A stretch of DNA of 64,000 nt from Palsa-1150 sp036490515 (GCA_036490515.1 DASXDU010000037.1:1-64000); one strand, 5' to 3'; shown: positions 8,400-18,448, counted from the stretch's first letter. Made by a program: numbers and translations. Notes: generated from the letters alone by a model not told the origin.

Positions 8400-9641
8400 A
8401 TGGCCGCCGCGGTCTCCCTCCCTGCAGGCGCTCGCGAGCCGCTCATCGAGCTGTCGCACGTCTCGAAGGACTACGACACCGGCGGCGGCATGGTGCGCGC
8501 CATGCGCGACGTGAACCTGACGATCGCGCACGGCGAGTTCGTCGCGATCGTGGGGACGAGCGGCTCGGGCAAGTCGACGATGATGAACATCCTCGGCTGC
8601 CTCGACCGGCCGACGCGCGGGTCGTACACGCTCGCCGGCATCGACGTCGGCAGCCGCGCGGGCGACTCGCGGGCCATCGTCCGCAACCGCGTCATCGGGT
8701 TCATCTTCCAGGGGTTCAACCTGCTGCCGCGCACCACGGCGCTCGAGAACTGCGAGCTCCCGCTCCAGTACCGCGGCGTCGGCGGGCGGGCGCGGAAGAA
8801 GCGCGCGGAGGCCGCGCTCTCGGCCGTCGGCCTCGGCGACCGGATGGACCACAAGCCCAACCAGCTCTCGGGCGGGCAGCAGCAGCGCGTCGCCATCGCG
8901 CGCGCGCTCGTGACCGACCCGCCGCTCCTCCTCGCCGACGAGCCTACGGGCAACCTCGACACGCGGACGAGCCTCGAGGTCCTCGCGCTCCTCCAGCGCC
9001 TGAACCGCGACCGCGGCATCACGATCGTCCTGGTCACGCACGAGCGCGACATCGCGGCGTGCGCCTCGCGCGTCGTGACGATGCGCGACGGCCGCATCGT
9101 GACCGACGTGGTGCAGGACCGGCCGCTCGACGCCGCCGCGGAGCTGGCCGCGCTGCCCCCGCCGGACAACGGCGGCGGCGCCACGCAGGGCGAGGACGAG
9201 AGCGCGACGAGCAAGGCACGCGTCGGCGGGCGCGTGCCCTTCGGCGTGTTCGGCATGATGTGGCTCGGCAACCTCGTCGGGATGATCGCGGGGGCGCTCT
9301 ACGTGGGGCTCGCCATGGGCTTGCCGCTGGCGAAGTTCGCGTGGGTCTGCGCCGCGACGGCCGAGGTGTTCAAGGCATTCTTCGGCGCGCGGTGGGCACG
9401 AAGGCGGCTCGGGCACCCGGCCACGAGCGATCAGCGCGTGCGGATGTCTCTCTCGTACAGCCTCGTCGTCACCGCGCCCATCCTCGTCGGGCTCACGTTC
9501 CTGCCGGCGAAGATGCTCGGGCCGCTCACCGAGGCCGTGGCGCGCCGGACGCCCGTGGTCGTCGGCGTCGCCGCCCTGGTGCTCGCCTGCCTGGTCCTGC
9601 TCCGGTACCTGCTGCTCACGCTGTTCAACCCGAGGAAGTAA
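8400..9641 (+). CDS. MacB-type ABC transporter ATPase with C-terminal membrane extension
   Basis: 413 residues. The nucleotide-binding domain is complete: Walker A GTSGSGKST (52-60), Q-loop FQGFNLL (103-109), signature LSGGQ (156-160), Walker B LLLADEPTGNLD with catalytic Glu181, and the H-loop VTHE. This is the LolD/MacB/FtsE class that drives mechanotransmission rather than substrate channelling. Unusually, ~140 residues follow the ATPase, with about four predicted membrane spans (FGVFGMMWLGNLVGMIAG..., MSLSYSLVVTAPILVGL..., VVVGVAALVLACLVLLRYLL). This tail resembles the separate downstream protein at 9645. It therefore seems to tether the ATPase to the membrane. It is co-transcribed with the adaptor (3-bp gap) and the permeases. 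Confidence 0.9.
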   Translation: MAAAVSLPAGAREPLIELSHVSKDYDTGGGMVRAMRDVNLTIAHGEFVAIVGTSGSGKSTMMNILGCLDRPTRGSYTLAGIDVGSRAGDSRAIVRNRVIGFIFQGFNLLPRTTALENCELPLQYRGVGGRARKKRAEAALSAVGLGDRMDHKPNQLSGGQQQRVAIARALVTDPPLLLADEPTGNLDTRTSLEVLALLQRLNRDRGITIVLVTHERDIAACASRVVTMRDGRIVTDVVQDRPLDAAAELAALPPPDNGGGATQGEDESATSKARVGGRVPFGVFGMMWLGNLVGMIAGALYVGLAMGLPLAKFAWVCAATAEVFKAFFGARWARRRLGHPATSDQRVRMSLSYSLVVTAPILVGLTFLPAKMLGPLTEAVARRTPVVVGVAALVLACLVLLRYLLLTLFNPRK

Positions 9642-9644
9642 GCC

Positions 9645-10070
9645 GTGGAGTTCCCGCCCGCCCTCTACGTCTACGCCGCGATGTTCGCGGGGACCTTGGG
9701 GGGCCAGTTCCTCGGGATGGCCGTCGACGCGCTCGCCCTCGGCCGGCGCGTCTTCTGGGTGCCCCTCGCCTTCAGCGTCGTCTTCGAGGCGCTCGCCGGA
9801 GAGCGCGTGGGCGCCGCTCGTTTCGGTCACTCCCTCGTGGCCCGCGAGCGCACGAAGCTCTCGCTCACCTACTCGATCGGCCTCGCCGGCATCTCGCTCG
9901 TCCTCGCGAGCTGGCTCGCGGTGTCGCACGCCACGCCCGAGCAGATCGCCACGGGCCACGGCCTCGTGCCGAACGACGTCGTCTTCTACCTCACGCTCGG
10001 CCTGTGCGTGGCCGTCGCGTACACCGCGGCCCGTACGCTCCTCATGCGCCTCTTCCGGGGGCGCGCGTGA
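9645..10070 (+). CDS. Multi-spanning membrane protein of the exporter operon
   Basis: 141 residues from GTG, 3 bp after the ATPase, with its stop overlapping the next permease start. It has about four hydrophobic segments (YVYAAMFAGTLGGQFLGMAV, WVPLAFSVVFEALAG, LSLTYSIGLAGISLVLASWLAV, VVFYLTLGLCVAVAYTAA). The order and the RxxLSLxYS segment echo the C-terminal tail of the ATPase gene, so the two are probably duplicated copies of one module. Possible roles are assembly of, or membrane docking for, the ABC complex. No named family is recognised. Confidence 0.75.
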   Translation: MEFPPALYVYAAMFAGTLGGQFLGMAVDALALGRRVFWVPLAFSVVFEALAGERVGAARFGHSLVARERTKLSLTYSIGLAGISLVLASWLAVSHATPEQIATGHGLVPNDVVFYLTLGLCVAVAYTAARTLLMRLFRGRA

Positions 10071-11287
10071 TCGCGACGCTCCTCCAGGCCTTCCGGCTCG
10101 CGATGGGCGCGGTCGCGCGCAACAAGACGCGCGCCACGCTGACCGTCCTCGGCATCCTCATCGGGATCACGGCGGTGGTCATCGTGAGCGCCCTCGCCGA
10201 GAGCACCACCGCGCAGATCGGCGGACAGATCGACAGCTTCGCGGCCAACGCGATCTACGTCGAGCCGCGCCCGGTGCAGGCGTCGGGCGCGCGGAGCAAG
10301 AACGTGGGCCGCCTGACCGAGTCGGACGGGCGCGCCATCGCGCGCGAGGCCGTGAGCGTCTCGGGCGTCGCGCCGTGGCTCTCGACGTCGGGCCAGGTGG
10401 TCTTCGGCGACCGCAACTGGCAGACGGAGCTCATCGGAACGACGCTCGCCTACTACCCGATCCGTCGCTGGACGATCGGCCACGGCGCCAACTGGACCGA
10501 GAGCGACGAGATCGCGAAGACGAAGGTGTGCGTCATCGGGGTGACGGTCGCGGCGAACATCTTCGGGACGATGGACCCCGTCGGGCAGACGCTGCGCATC
10601 GGCCGCTCGCCGTACACGGTGGTCGGCGTCCTCGGCGCGCGCGGGACGTCCCTCTTCGGCGACGACCAGGACGACCGCGTCATGATGCCCATCGGGAGCT
10701 TTCGCGCGCGGGTCGTGCACACGTCCCCCGGGCGCGTCGACCAGTTCATCATCGGCGCGGCGAGCGACGAGGTCGTCGGCCGCGCGATGGACCAGATCCG
10801 AGGCGTCCTCCGGCAGCGTCACCACCTCGAGGAGGGGCGCGACGACTTCGAGGTCAACTCGCAGGCCGAGATGCGCGAGACGACGGACAAGATCCTCGGG
10901 ACGCTGTCGCTGCTCGGCATCGCGGTCGCGGCGGTGAGCCTGCTGGTCGGCGGGGTGGGCGTGATGAACATCATGCTCGTCAGCGTGGCGGAGCGGACGA
11001 GGGAGATCGGCATCCGCATGTCGATCGGCGCTCGCGAGCGGGACATCCTGGTCCAGTTCCTGGTCGAGGCCATCGTCCTCACGCTCGTCGGCGGCGTCCT
11101 CGGGATCCTCCTCGGCAGCGGCGCGGCGTTCGGGCTGGGCCGCGCCTTCGACTGGCCCATGGCGCCGAGCGTCTCTGCCGTGGGCGTGGCGGCCTTCACC
11201 AGCATCGCGATCGGCACCATCTTCGGTTTCCTCCCCGCCTGGCGTGCGGCCAAGCTCGACCCCATCGCGGCCCTGCGGGTGGAGTGA
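10067..11287 (+). CDS. MacB/FtsX-type ABC permease (copy 1 of 3)
   Basis: 406 residues. The GTG at 10067 overlaps the previous stop (GTGA) and begins directly before the conserved VIATLLQAFRLAMGAVARNKTRA amphipathic segment. TM1 is at ~20-45 (LTVLGILIGITAVVIVSAL), followed by a ~240-residue periplasmic MacB_PCD-type domain, then three C-terminal helices including VGGVGVMNIMLVSVAERTREIG, the family hallmark. It ends with the LDPIAALRVE coupling motif. It is highly similar to copy 2 and the same length, so the pair arose by a recent tandem duplication. Confidence 0.9.
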   Translation: MIATLLQAFRLAMGAVARNKTRATLTVLGILIGITAVVIVSALAESTTAQIGGQIDSFAANAIYVEPRPVQASGARSKNVGRLTESDGRAIAREAVSVSGVAPWLSTSGQVVFGDRNWQTELIGTTLAYYPIRRWTIGHGANWTESDEIAKTKVCVIGVTVAANIFGTMDPVGQTLRIGRSPYTVVGVLGARGTSLFGDDQDDRVMMPIGSFRARVVHTSPGRVDQFIIGAASDEVVGRAMDQIRGVLRQRHHLEEGRDDFEVNSQAEMRETTDKILGTLSLLGIAVAAVSLLVGGVGVMNIMLVSVAERTREIGIRMSIGARERDILVQFLVEAIVLTLVGGVLGILLGSGAAFGLGRAFDWPMAPSVSAVGVAAFTSIAIGTIFGFLPAWRAAKLDPIAALRVE

Positions 11288-11306
11288 CGATGCTACAAAC
11301 ACCCTC

Positions 11307-12527
11307 GTGCTCACGACGCTGCTGCAGGCCGTCCGGCTCGCGATGGGCGCCATCGCGCGCAACAAGACGCGCGCGGCGCTCACCGTGCTCGGCATCCTCA
11401 TCGGCATCACGGCGGTGGTCATCGTGAGCGCCCTCGCCGAGAGCACGTCGTCGCAGATCGCAGGCCAGATCGACAGCTGGTCGGCCAACGGCCTCTTCGT
11501 CTTCCCGCGCCCCGTGCAGGCGTCGGGCGCGCGCAGCAAGTTCATCGGCCGCCTCACGGAGAACGACGGGCGAGCCATCGCGCGCGAGGCGGTCAGCGTG
11601 TCGGCGGTCGCGCCGTGGCTCGGGACGCAGGGGCAGGTCGTCTACGGGGACCAGAACTGGCAGACCGAGATCGGCGGGACGGCGCTCCCGTACTTCGGCA
11701 TCCGGCGCTGGACCATCGGCAAGGGCGCGCTGTGGACCGAGTCGGACGAGGTCCTCAAGACCAAGGTCTGCGTCATCGGCCAGACCGTGGCGACGAACCT
11801 CTTCGGCACGATGGACCCCGTCGGCCAGACCGTCCGCGTCGGCCGCTCCCCGTACCGCGTCGTCGGCGTCCTCGGGGCGCGCGGCTCGTCGCTCTTCGGC
11901 GACGACCAGGACGACCAGATCATGATGCCCATCGGCAGCTTCCGCGCGCGCGTCCAGCACACGTCGCCCGGCCGCGTCGACCTCCTCATGATCAGCGCAA
12001 CCCGCGAGGACACGGTCGACCGCGCCGGCGACCAGGTCGCGAACATCCTCCGCCAGCGGCACCACCTCGACCCCGGCCGCGACGACTTCGAGGTGCGCTC
12101 GCAGGCCGAGATGCGCGAGAAGACGCAGGCCATCCTCGGGACGCTCTCGCTCCTCGGCATCGGCGTGGCCGCCGTGAGCCTGCTGGTCGGCGGGGTGGGC
12201 GTGATGAACATCATGCTCGTCAGCGTCGCAGAGCGGACGCGCGAGATCGGCATCCGCATGTCGATCGGCGCCCGCGAGCGGGACATCCTCGTGCAGTTCC
12301 TCGTCGAGGCGGTCGTCCTCACGCTCGTGGGCGGCGTGCTGGGTATCGTGCTCGGGAGCTTCGCGTCGCTCGGGCTGGGGCGCGCGTTCGACTACCCGAT
12401 GAAGCCGAGCGTCCAGGCCATCCTCGTCGCCGCGGCGACGAGCATCGCCATCGGCACCGTCTTCGGCTTCCTCCCGGCGTGGCGCGCCGCGAAGCTCGAC
12501 CCCATCGCCGCGCTGCGGGTGGAGTGA
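11307..12527 (+). CDS. MacB/FtsX-type ABC permease (copy 2 of 3)
   Basis: 406 residues from GTG 11307, giving exactly the length of copy 1; the family N-terminus VLTTLLQAVRLAMGAIARN supports this start. It is colinear with copy 1 along its whole length. Identical blocks include LTVLGILIGITAVVIVSALA, PVQASGARSK, LVGGVGVMNIMLVSVAERTR and the C-terminal AAKLDPIAALRVE. Differences cluster in the periplasmic domain (for example LLMISATREDTVDRAGDQVA against QFIIGAASDEVVGRAMDQIR), which suggests divergence of substrate or partner contacts. A short 19-bp spacer with no clear ribosome site precedes it, consistent with translational coupling. Confidence 0.9.
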   Translation: MLTTLLQAVRLAMGAIARNKTRAALTVLGILIGITAVVIVSALAESTSSQIAGQIDSWSANGLFVFPRPVQASGARSKFIGRLTENDGRAIAREAVSVSAVAPWLGTQGQVVYGDQNWQTEIGGTALPYFGIRRWTIGKGALWTESDEVLKTKVCVIGQTVATNLFGTMDPVGQTVRVGRSPYRVVGVLGARGSSLFGDDQDDQIMMPIGSFRARVQHTSPGRVDLLMISATREDTVDRAGDQVANILRQRHHLDPGRDDFEVRSQAEMREKTQAILGTLSLLGIGVAAVSLLVGGVGVMNIMLVSVAERTREIGIRMSIGARERDILVQFLVEAVVLTLVGGVLGIVLGSFASLGLGRAFDYPMKPSVQAILVAAATSIAIGTVFGFLPAWRAAKLDPIAALRVE

Positions 12528-12539
12528 GGCGGAGCGACC

Positions 12540-13766
<1,227 letters not shown>

Positions 13767-13902
13767 GTGATGCGCGCTCCGCTCTCCCGCCAGGACCCGC
13801 ACGGTCGCTGTGGCTTGTGAAGCATCTGAAGTCTCGTCCGCGGCGCATCGTGCCGGTTGACCCGCGGCCCGGGGCGGCCCACATTGCAACGAGGGCGGGG
13901 TC

Positions 13903-14817
13903 ATGAAGACGGGTCTCGCAACCGCAGCGGTCCTGCTGGTCGTTCTGGCGACGGGCGCGTGCAAGGGCCGCTCGACGTCCGACGCCGCCACCATCGCGCC
14001 CGATCGCCCGAGCCGCGAGGGCAGCGCCCGGACGGCTGCCGCGCAGGCGAGCGCGTTCCGCGACGGAAGCGGCGGCCCCAAGGACGAGGCGCGCGCGCTG
14101 CAGCTCTTCGGCGAGGCGTGCGAGTCCGGCCTGGCGAAGGCGTGCGGCGACCTCGGCGCGATGTACGCCGACGGCGTGGGCGTCCCGCGGGACGCGGTTC
14201 GCGCGGCCCCGCTCTTCCAGCGCGCGTGCGACGGCGCCGACTACGTCGCGTGCTCCCGCCTCGGCGAGATGGCCCGCGCGGGCACGGGCACGACGAAGGA
14301 CGACGGCCGGGCCGTCATGCTCTTCACGCGCGCGTGCGACGGCGCCGTTCCCCGCGCATGCACCAAGCAGGGCAACATGGTCCTCACCGGCGCAGGCGTC
14401 GTGAAGGATCCTGCGCGCGCGTCGGCCCTGTTCCAGCGGGCATGCGACGGCGGCGACCTCGACGGGTGCGTCGACCTCGGGCAGGCCTACGAGAAGGGCG
14501 AAGGCGTGACCGAGAGCCTGGGCCAGGCCGTCGACCTCTACGACCGCGCGTGCACCGGGGGGGTCGCCGAAGGGTGCCGGCAGCTCGGCGAGATGTACTC
14601 CGACGGGCGCGGCGTGGCGCGCTCCCCCATGCGGAGCCTCGAGCTCTGGTCGCGTGCCTGCGACGGCGGCGACTACACGGCGTGCGTCGAGCTGGGGAGG
14701 CTCTACGCGAGCGGCCGCGGCGTCCGGACGGATCGCGAGCGCGCGCTGGTCCTCTACCGCAAGGCGTGCGATGCGGGCGTCACGATGGGCTGCGACGGCG
14801 TGCGGCAGGTCCGCTGA
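13903..14817 (+). CDS. Sel1-repeat lipoprotein
   Basis: 304 residues. The lipoprotein signal ends LATGAC at residues ~16-21. The rest is about seven Sel1 (TPR-like) repeats of ~36 residues with the pattern ALxLFxRACDGGxxxACxxLGxMYxxGxGV. Each repeat carries a Cys pair, as in the Hcp proteins of Helicobacter, where disulphides lock each helix pair. Such solenoids act as protein-binding scaffolds outside the cytoplasm. It is a single gene after the exporter operon. The partner is not evident. Confidence 0.9.
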   Translation: MKTGLATAAVLLVVLATGACKGRSTSDAATIAPDRPSREGSARTAAAQASAFRDGSGGPKDEARALQLFGEACESGLAKACGDLGAMYADGVGVPRDAVRAAPLFQRACDGADYVACSRLGEMARAGTGTTKDDGRAVMLFTRACDGAVPRACTKQGNMVLTGAGVVKDPARASALFQRACDGGDLDGCVDLGQAYEKGEGVTESLGQAVDLYDRACTGGVAEGCRQLGEMYSDGRGVARSPMRSLELWSRACDGGDYTACVELGRLYASGRGVRTDRERALVLYRKACDAGVTMGCDGVRQVR

Positions 14818-14863
14818 CCGGCAGCCGGCGCGCATCGCCGGGTCGGGCGATGGCCGCCGCCCG

Positions 14864-15289
14864 TCACCACTCGCCCTGGCTCGGCATCGACGCCCACGGC
14901 TCCTTCTTCGGGAGCGCGTCGCCCTTCTGGAGGAGCTCGACCGAGTGCCCGTCGGGCGACTTCACGAACGCCATGTGCCCGTCGCGCGGCGGCCGCAGGA
15001 TGGCGACCCCCGCCGCGCGCAGCGCCTCGCACGTCGCGTAGAGGTCGTCGACCTGGAAGGCGAGGTGGCCGAAGAAGCGCCCGGTCGGGTACGCCGCCTT
15101 CTCGTCCCAGTTCCACGTGAGCTCGATCTCCGCGGCGTCGCCCGGCGTGCCGCTCCCGAGGAAGACCAGCGTGAAGCGGCCCGCGTCGTTCGCCCTGCGC
15201 CGGAGCTCGACGAGGCCGAGCTTCGCCACGAAGAAATCGAGGGCCGCGTCGAGGTCCCGCACGCGGAGCATCGTGTGGAGAAAGCGCAT
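14864..15289 (-). CDS. gloA: Lactoylglutathione lyase (glyoxalase I)
   Basis: 141 residues. It converts the methylglyoxal-glutathione hemithioacetal to S-lactoylglutathione. An upstream in-frame ATG exists at 15298, but the ATG at 15289 gives the family N-terminus (MRFLHTMLRV) and good spacing from AAGGGAG. All four metal ligands are in place: His5, Glu56, His75 and Glu118, almost the positions of the E. coli enzyme (5, 56, 74, 122). This predicts a Ni/Co-type bacterial enzyme of normal length. It lies tail-to-tail with the Sel1 gene and 18 bp after the next lipoprotein gene on its own strand. Confidence 0.9.
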   Translation of the reverse strand: MRFLHTMLRVRDLDAALDFFVAKLGLVELRRRANDAGRFTLVFLGSGTPGDAAEIELTWNWDEKAAYPTGRFFGHLAFQVDDLYATCEALRAAGVAILRPPRDGHMAFVKSPDGHSVELLQKGDALPKKEPWASMPSQGEW

Positions 15290-15307
15290 CGGCCCCATCT
15301 CCCTTCG

Positions 15308-15976
15308 TCAGTTGCCCCAGATCTGGACGGCGTACGCGCCCTTGCCCATCCCCACCGAGACGACGACCGACGCCTTGTCGTCCCTGCCGAAGCACACCGC
15401 GCCGTCCTCGTTCACGACGGGGCTCGGGTCGTCGGTCGTGTCCTGCGCGGCGACGATCCCCGCCGAGTCCTTCACGGCGAGATCGAGGTCCTTGATGCCC
15501 TCGGAGGCCTGCGCGTAGACGCGATAGCAGTGGTTGGCCTTCGCATCGAGCGGGAAGGTCTGCGGCGCGTCCTCGGCGCCTTGCTTGCCCGTCAGCGTCT
15601 TGCCCATCGCCTTCATCTTCGTCGTGGCGGCGCACCCCTTCGCCATCGCCGCGACGTCGGCCGAGACGTCCTTGCGCTTGGCCTGGTAGCTGACGTGGCA
15701 GGCGACCCACGAGGGATCGCTCTTCGTCGTCGCGACCGTGGACGTGGGCGCCGGGGGCGGCGGAGGCGGCGTCGCGTTCACGACCTCGGAGGCGGCGGGG
15801 GGCGGCGCCACCGATGCGGCGGGCGCCTCGACCGTGCTCGGAGGGGGAGGGGGCGGCGGCGCGACGGGCGCGGGCTCGCTTCCGCCGCACGCCACGAGGG
15901 ACGCGCCGAAGGGCACGGCCGCCATCGCGGCGACGAGGAGGAAGGGAAGGGCCCGGGACCGTCGCGTCGTTCGCAT
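15308..15976 (-). CDS. Proline-rich lipoprotein, hypothetical
   Basis: 222 residues from ATG 15976. The signal peptide ends in a lipobox (GASLVAC, Cys at ~30). Then come Pro-rich linkers with runs of 7 and 6 prolines (residues ~38-78) that could span the cell wall. A C-terminal ~140-residue domain follows (WVACHVSYQAKRKDVSADVA..., CYRVYAQASEGIKDLDLAVKD..., VCFGRDDKASVVVSVGMGKG), probably beta-rich and of the kind that recurs in Myxococcota lipoproteins. Function unknown. It may be co-transcribed with gloA downstream. Confidence 0.75.
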   Translation of the reverse strand: MRTTRRSRALPFLLVAAMAAVPFGASLVACGGSEPAPVAPPPPPPPSTVEAPAASVAPPPAASEVVNATPPPPPPAPTSTVATTKSDPSWVACHVSYQAKRKDVSADVAAMAKGCAATTKMKAMGKTLTGKQGAEDAPQTFPLDAKANHCYRVYAQASEGIKDLDLAVKDSAGIVAAQDTTDDPSPVVNEDGAVCFGRDDKASVVVSVGMGKGAYAVQIWGN

Positions 15977-16045
15977 GCTGGGGAAGAGCAATCTCCGACC
16001 CTGCCCCCGATGGCAAGGGCAAAGGGAGCGCGCTAGAGGCCAGGC

Positions 16046-17056
16046 ATGGCGCGCGTCTTGGCCGTCGATCCCGCCTCGCCGGACGCAGCCTCCCTGGCCG
16101 AGGCGGCGCGCGTCCTCCGCGCCGGGGGGCTCGTCGCGATCCCCACCGAGACCGTGTACGGCCTCGCCGCGTGCGCGCTCGACGAGAAGGCCGTCGCCCG
16201 GGTCTACGCCGCGAAGGCGCGCCCCGCGAATCACCCCCTCATCGCGCACGTCGCGACCGAGGAGGGAGCGCGCGCGCTCGCCTCTTCGTGGCCCGAGCGC
16301 GCCGCCCGCCTCGCGCGTGCCTTCTGGCCCGGCCCCCTGACCGTCGTCGTCGACCGCGCGCCGCACGTCCCGGCCGCCGTCGCCGGGGGGACCGACTCGA
16401 TCGCCGTCCGCGTCCCCTCCCATCCCGTCGCCCACGCGCTGCTTTCCCTCCTCGGCGAGCCGCTCGCCGCACCCAGCGCGAACCGCTTCCAGGGCCTCTC
16501 GCCGACGACCGCCGCGCACGTCGTGAAGGAGCTCGGCGACGCCGTCGACCTCGTGCTCGACGCCGGACCGTGCGAGGCCGGCATCGAGTCCACCGTGGTC
16601 GACGTCCGCGGCGACCCTCCGCGCGTGCTCCGCCCGGGCGCGCTCGACCTCGCGGCCCTGCGCGGCGTGCTTCACGACGTCGAGGCCGTCGCGGCCAGCG
16701 TCCGTGGCGCCGAGGCGCGTGTCTCCCCCGGAATGGAGGCCCGTCACTACGCGCCGCGTGCGCGCCTCCTCCTCGCCGACACGTGGGAAGAGGCGCGGCG
16801 CATCGCGTACGGCCTCGCCGCCGGCGGCGCGCGCGTCGGGCTCGTCACGCACGAGAAGCGCACCACCTCGGTCCCTGAGAACCAGATCCTCGCGCGCACC
16901 CTGCCGCGCGACCCGGCCCAGTACGCGCGCCTGCTCTACCGCACCCTCCACGACCTCGACGACGCCGGCGTCGACGCCATCGTCGTCCAGGGCGTCCCCC
17001 GCGACGACGCCTGGTGGGCCGTCGCCGACCGCCTGCGCCGCGGGTCCTCGCAGTAA
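16046..17056 (+). CDS. tsaC: L-threonylcarbamoyladenylate synthase (Sua5/TsaC family)
   Basis: 336 residues. It makes threonylcarbamoyl-AMP from Thr, bicarbonate and ATP, the first step of t6A synthesis at position 37 of ANN-decoding tRNAs. The YrdC domain occupies ~1-210: GGLVAIPTETVYGLAACA with the KxR...SxN residues KARPANHPLI and APSANRFQGLSPT. A C-terminal Sua5 domain (~230-336, ARHYAPRARLLL...) makes it the long Sua5 form rather than short TsaC. GAGG precedes the ATG. The stop is followed nine bases later by a GAGAGCGAGACC array. Confidence 0.93.
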   Translation: MARVLAVDPASPDAASLAEAARVLRAGGLVAIPTETVYGLAACALDEKAVARVYAAKARPANHPLIAHVATEEGARALASSWPERAARLARAFWPGPLTVVVDRAPHVPAAVAGGTDSIAVRVPSHPVAHALLSLLGEPLAAPSANRFQGLSPTTAAHVVKELGDAVDLVLDAGPCEAGIESTVVDVRGDPPRVLRPGALDLAALRGVLHDVEAVAASVRGAEARVSPGMEARHYAPRARLLLADTWEEARRIAYGLAAGGARVGLVTHEKRTTSVPENQILARTLPRDPAQYARLLYRTLHDLDDAGVDAIVVQGVPRDDAWWAVADRLRRGSSQ

Positions 17057-17067
17057 CGCCCGCGAAC

Positions 17068-17115
17068 GAGAGCGAGACCGAGAGCGAGACCGAGAGCGAG
17101 ACCGAGAGCGAGAGA
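17068..17115. repeat. 12-bp tandem repeat (GAGAGCGAGACC)3.7
   Basis: Three perfect copies and a partial fourth, starting 11 bp after the tsaC stop codon. It runs directly into the left arm of the long inverted repeat at 17119. Confidence 0.9.
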
Positions 17116-17118
17116 GAG

Positions 17119-17482
17119 AAACAGGAAGGTCAGAAGATCAGAAGGCGAGAGGGGGGCTTTCACATGGCTGCACGGGGGGAAGGGCGGCGTGCACCTGCGA
17201 GAGGGGGAAACAGGAAGAAGAGAAGATCAGGAAGGGGAGAAGGGGAGAAGGGGAGAAGGGGAGAAGGGGTGTTGGCGCGGTTGCACGGGGGGAAGCCCGA
17301 CGGCACGAGCCACCTTTCATGCGAATAACGCGGAGAGCGTCACCCAATGTGTGAGCACCCTCTCCCCTTCCTGATCGTCTCTTCTTCCTGTTTTCGCCTC
17401 TCCGAGGTGCACGTGTCCCTTCCCCCCCGTGCAGCCCTGTGAAACCCCCCTCTCGCCTTCTGATCTTCTGACCTTCCTGTTT
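17119..17482. repeat. Long imperfect palindromic element, copy A
   Basis: Left arm 17119-~17240 and right arm ~17363-17482 are inverted copies of about 120 bp with few mismatches. The outermost 38 bp are perfect, beginning AAACAGGAAGGTCAGAAGAT. The arms contain an inner second copy of AAACAGGAAG. Between the arms lies ~120 bp of unrelated sequence, and the left arm ends in a GGGGAGAA microsatellite. The outer sequence recurs in copy B at 21820-21977, so this is a dispersed family. There is no coding sequence inside. It could be a MITE-like element, a transcription terminator pair or a protein-binding palindrome. The rest of the gap 17057-17549 holds nothing else recognisable. Confidence 0.85.
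17234..17269. repeat. 8-bp tandem repeat (GGGGAGAA)4.5
   Basis: Four perfect copies of GGGGAGAA plus GGGG at the inner end of the left arm of palindromic element A. The right arm has only one equivalent unit, so the array expanded after the inverted arms formed. Confidence 0.9.
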
Positions 17483-17549
17483 CTCACCTCTCCGCCCGGC
17501 CGCCGGTGGCCACCCGGGTCTTGCCGGTGTAAACGTCGAGGGCAAGGCC

Positions 17550-17966
17550 ATGAAGAAGCAGCTCGTGAACCCCTCCACGTTTCCCAAGCCGAGGGGCTAC
17601 ACCAACGGCGTCGTCTGCGGGGCGGGGCGCATTCTCCACGTCGCGGGGCAGGTCGCGTTCGACAAGGACGCGCGCATCGTCAGCCCCGACTTCGCGACCC
17701 AGTTCCTCCACTCGCTCGACAACGTCATCGAGGTCGTGCGCGCGGCGGGTGGAGGCAGCGAGCACATCGTCAAGCTGCTCGCCTTCGTCACGGACCTCGA
17801 CAAGTACCGCGCCGCGCAGAAGGCCATCGGCGAGGGCTGGCGCGCGCGCATGGGGAGCTACTGGCCCGCGATGAGCCTCGTGAAGGTCGCCGGCCTGCTC
17901 GAGCCGGGCGCGCTCGTCGAGATCGAGGGCACGGCCGTACTGCCCGGCGATCCCATCGACCCATGA
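17550..17966 (+). CDS. RidA (YjgF/YER057c/UK114) family protein
   Basis: 138 residues. RidA proteins hydrolyse reactive enamine/imine intermediates, and catabolic paralogues take part in tryptophan/anthranilate breakdown. The fold is visible from FPKPRGYTNGVVCGAGRILHVAGQVAFD to VEIEGTAVL at the C-terminus, normal length. It lacks the standard Arg of archetypal RidA (the usual RTTV segment reads KLLAFVTDL), so it fits the catabolic Rid subgroups better. The ATG at 17550 is preceded by GAGGGCAAGG. Its stop overlaps the MarR start (ATGA), placing it first in the acyl-CoA operon. Confidence 0.9.
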   Translation: MKKQLVNPSTFPKPRGYTNGVVCGAGRILHVAGQVAFDKDARIVSPDFATQFLHSLDNVIEVVRAAGGGSEHIVKLLAFVTDLDKYRAAQKAIGEGWRARMGSYWPAMSLVKVAGLLEPGALVEIEGTAVLPGDPIDP

Positions 17967-18448
17967 GGGCAACCGCGCGATCCCACGGGCACGCGCGGGA
18001 GACGGACTCCGTCGCTTCGATCGGCGTCAGCCTCTGGGTGCGCCTGCTCGAGTCGCACAACCTCATGCTCGCGCAGATCCGTCGCCGCCTGGCCGACGAC
18101 TGCACGATGCCGCGCTTCGACCTTCTCGCGAACCTCGAACGCGAGGACGGCCAGACGCTCGCCGCCCTCAGCCGCCGCATGCTCGTCACCGCCGGCAACC
18201 TCACCGGCCTCGTCGATCGCGCCGAGCGCGACGGCGTCGTCGAGCGCCGCCCCGACCCCTCCGATCGCCGCCTCTCGCGCGTATTTCTCACCGCGAAGGG
18301 CCGCGAGCTCGTGCAGTCCCTCCTCCCCGTGCACGCCTCGCACGTCGCCGATCTGCTCGCGTCCCTCGACGCGGGCGAGCGGCGCGAGCTCCGGCGCTTG
18401 CTCGGCAAGCTTCGCTCCTCGCTCCAGGAGCGCAAGGACCGGCGATGA
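17963..18448 (+). CDS. MarR-family transcriptional regulator
   Basis: 161 residues from an ATG that overlaps the RidA stop; its own stop overlaps the hydratase start (ATGA), so three genes are coupled. The winged helix-turn-helix reads FDLLANLEREDGQTLAALSRRMLVTAGNLTGLVDRAERDGVVER, then the wing PDPSDRRLSRVFLTAKG. Dimerising helices lie at both ends. Such regulators in aromatic-CoA operons are usually relieved by the CoA-thioester substrate. Control of its own operon is likely, but no operator was identified. Confidence 0.9.
   Translation: MRATARSHGHARETDSVASIGVSLWVRLLESHNLMLAQIRRRLADDCTMPRFDLLANLEREDGQTLAALSRRMLVTAGNLTGLVDRAERDGVVERRPDPSDRRLSRVFLTAKGRELVQSLLPVHASHVADLLASLDAGERRELRRLLGKLRSSLQERKDRR

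Noticed and set aside
13857..15041. Alternative frame ORFs over the Sel1 and glyoxalase genes
   Set aside because: Shadows of the real genes; their peptides are Arg/Gly-rich and lack motifs.
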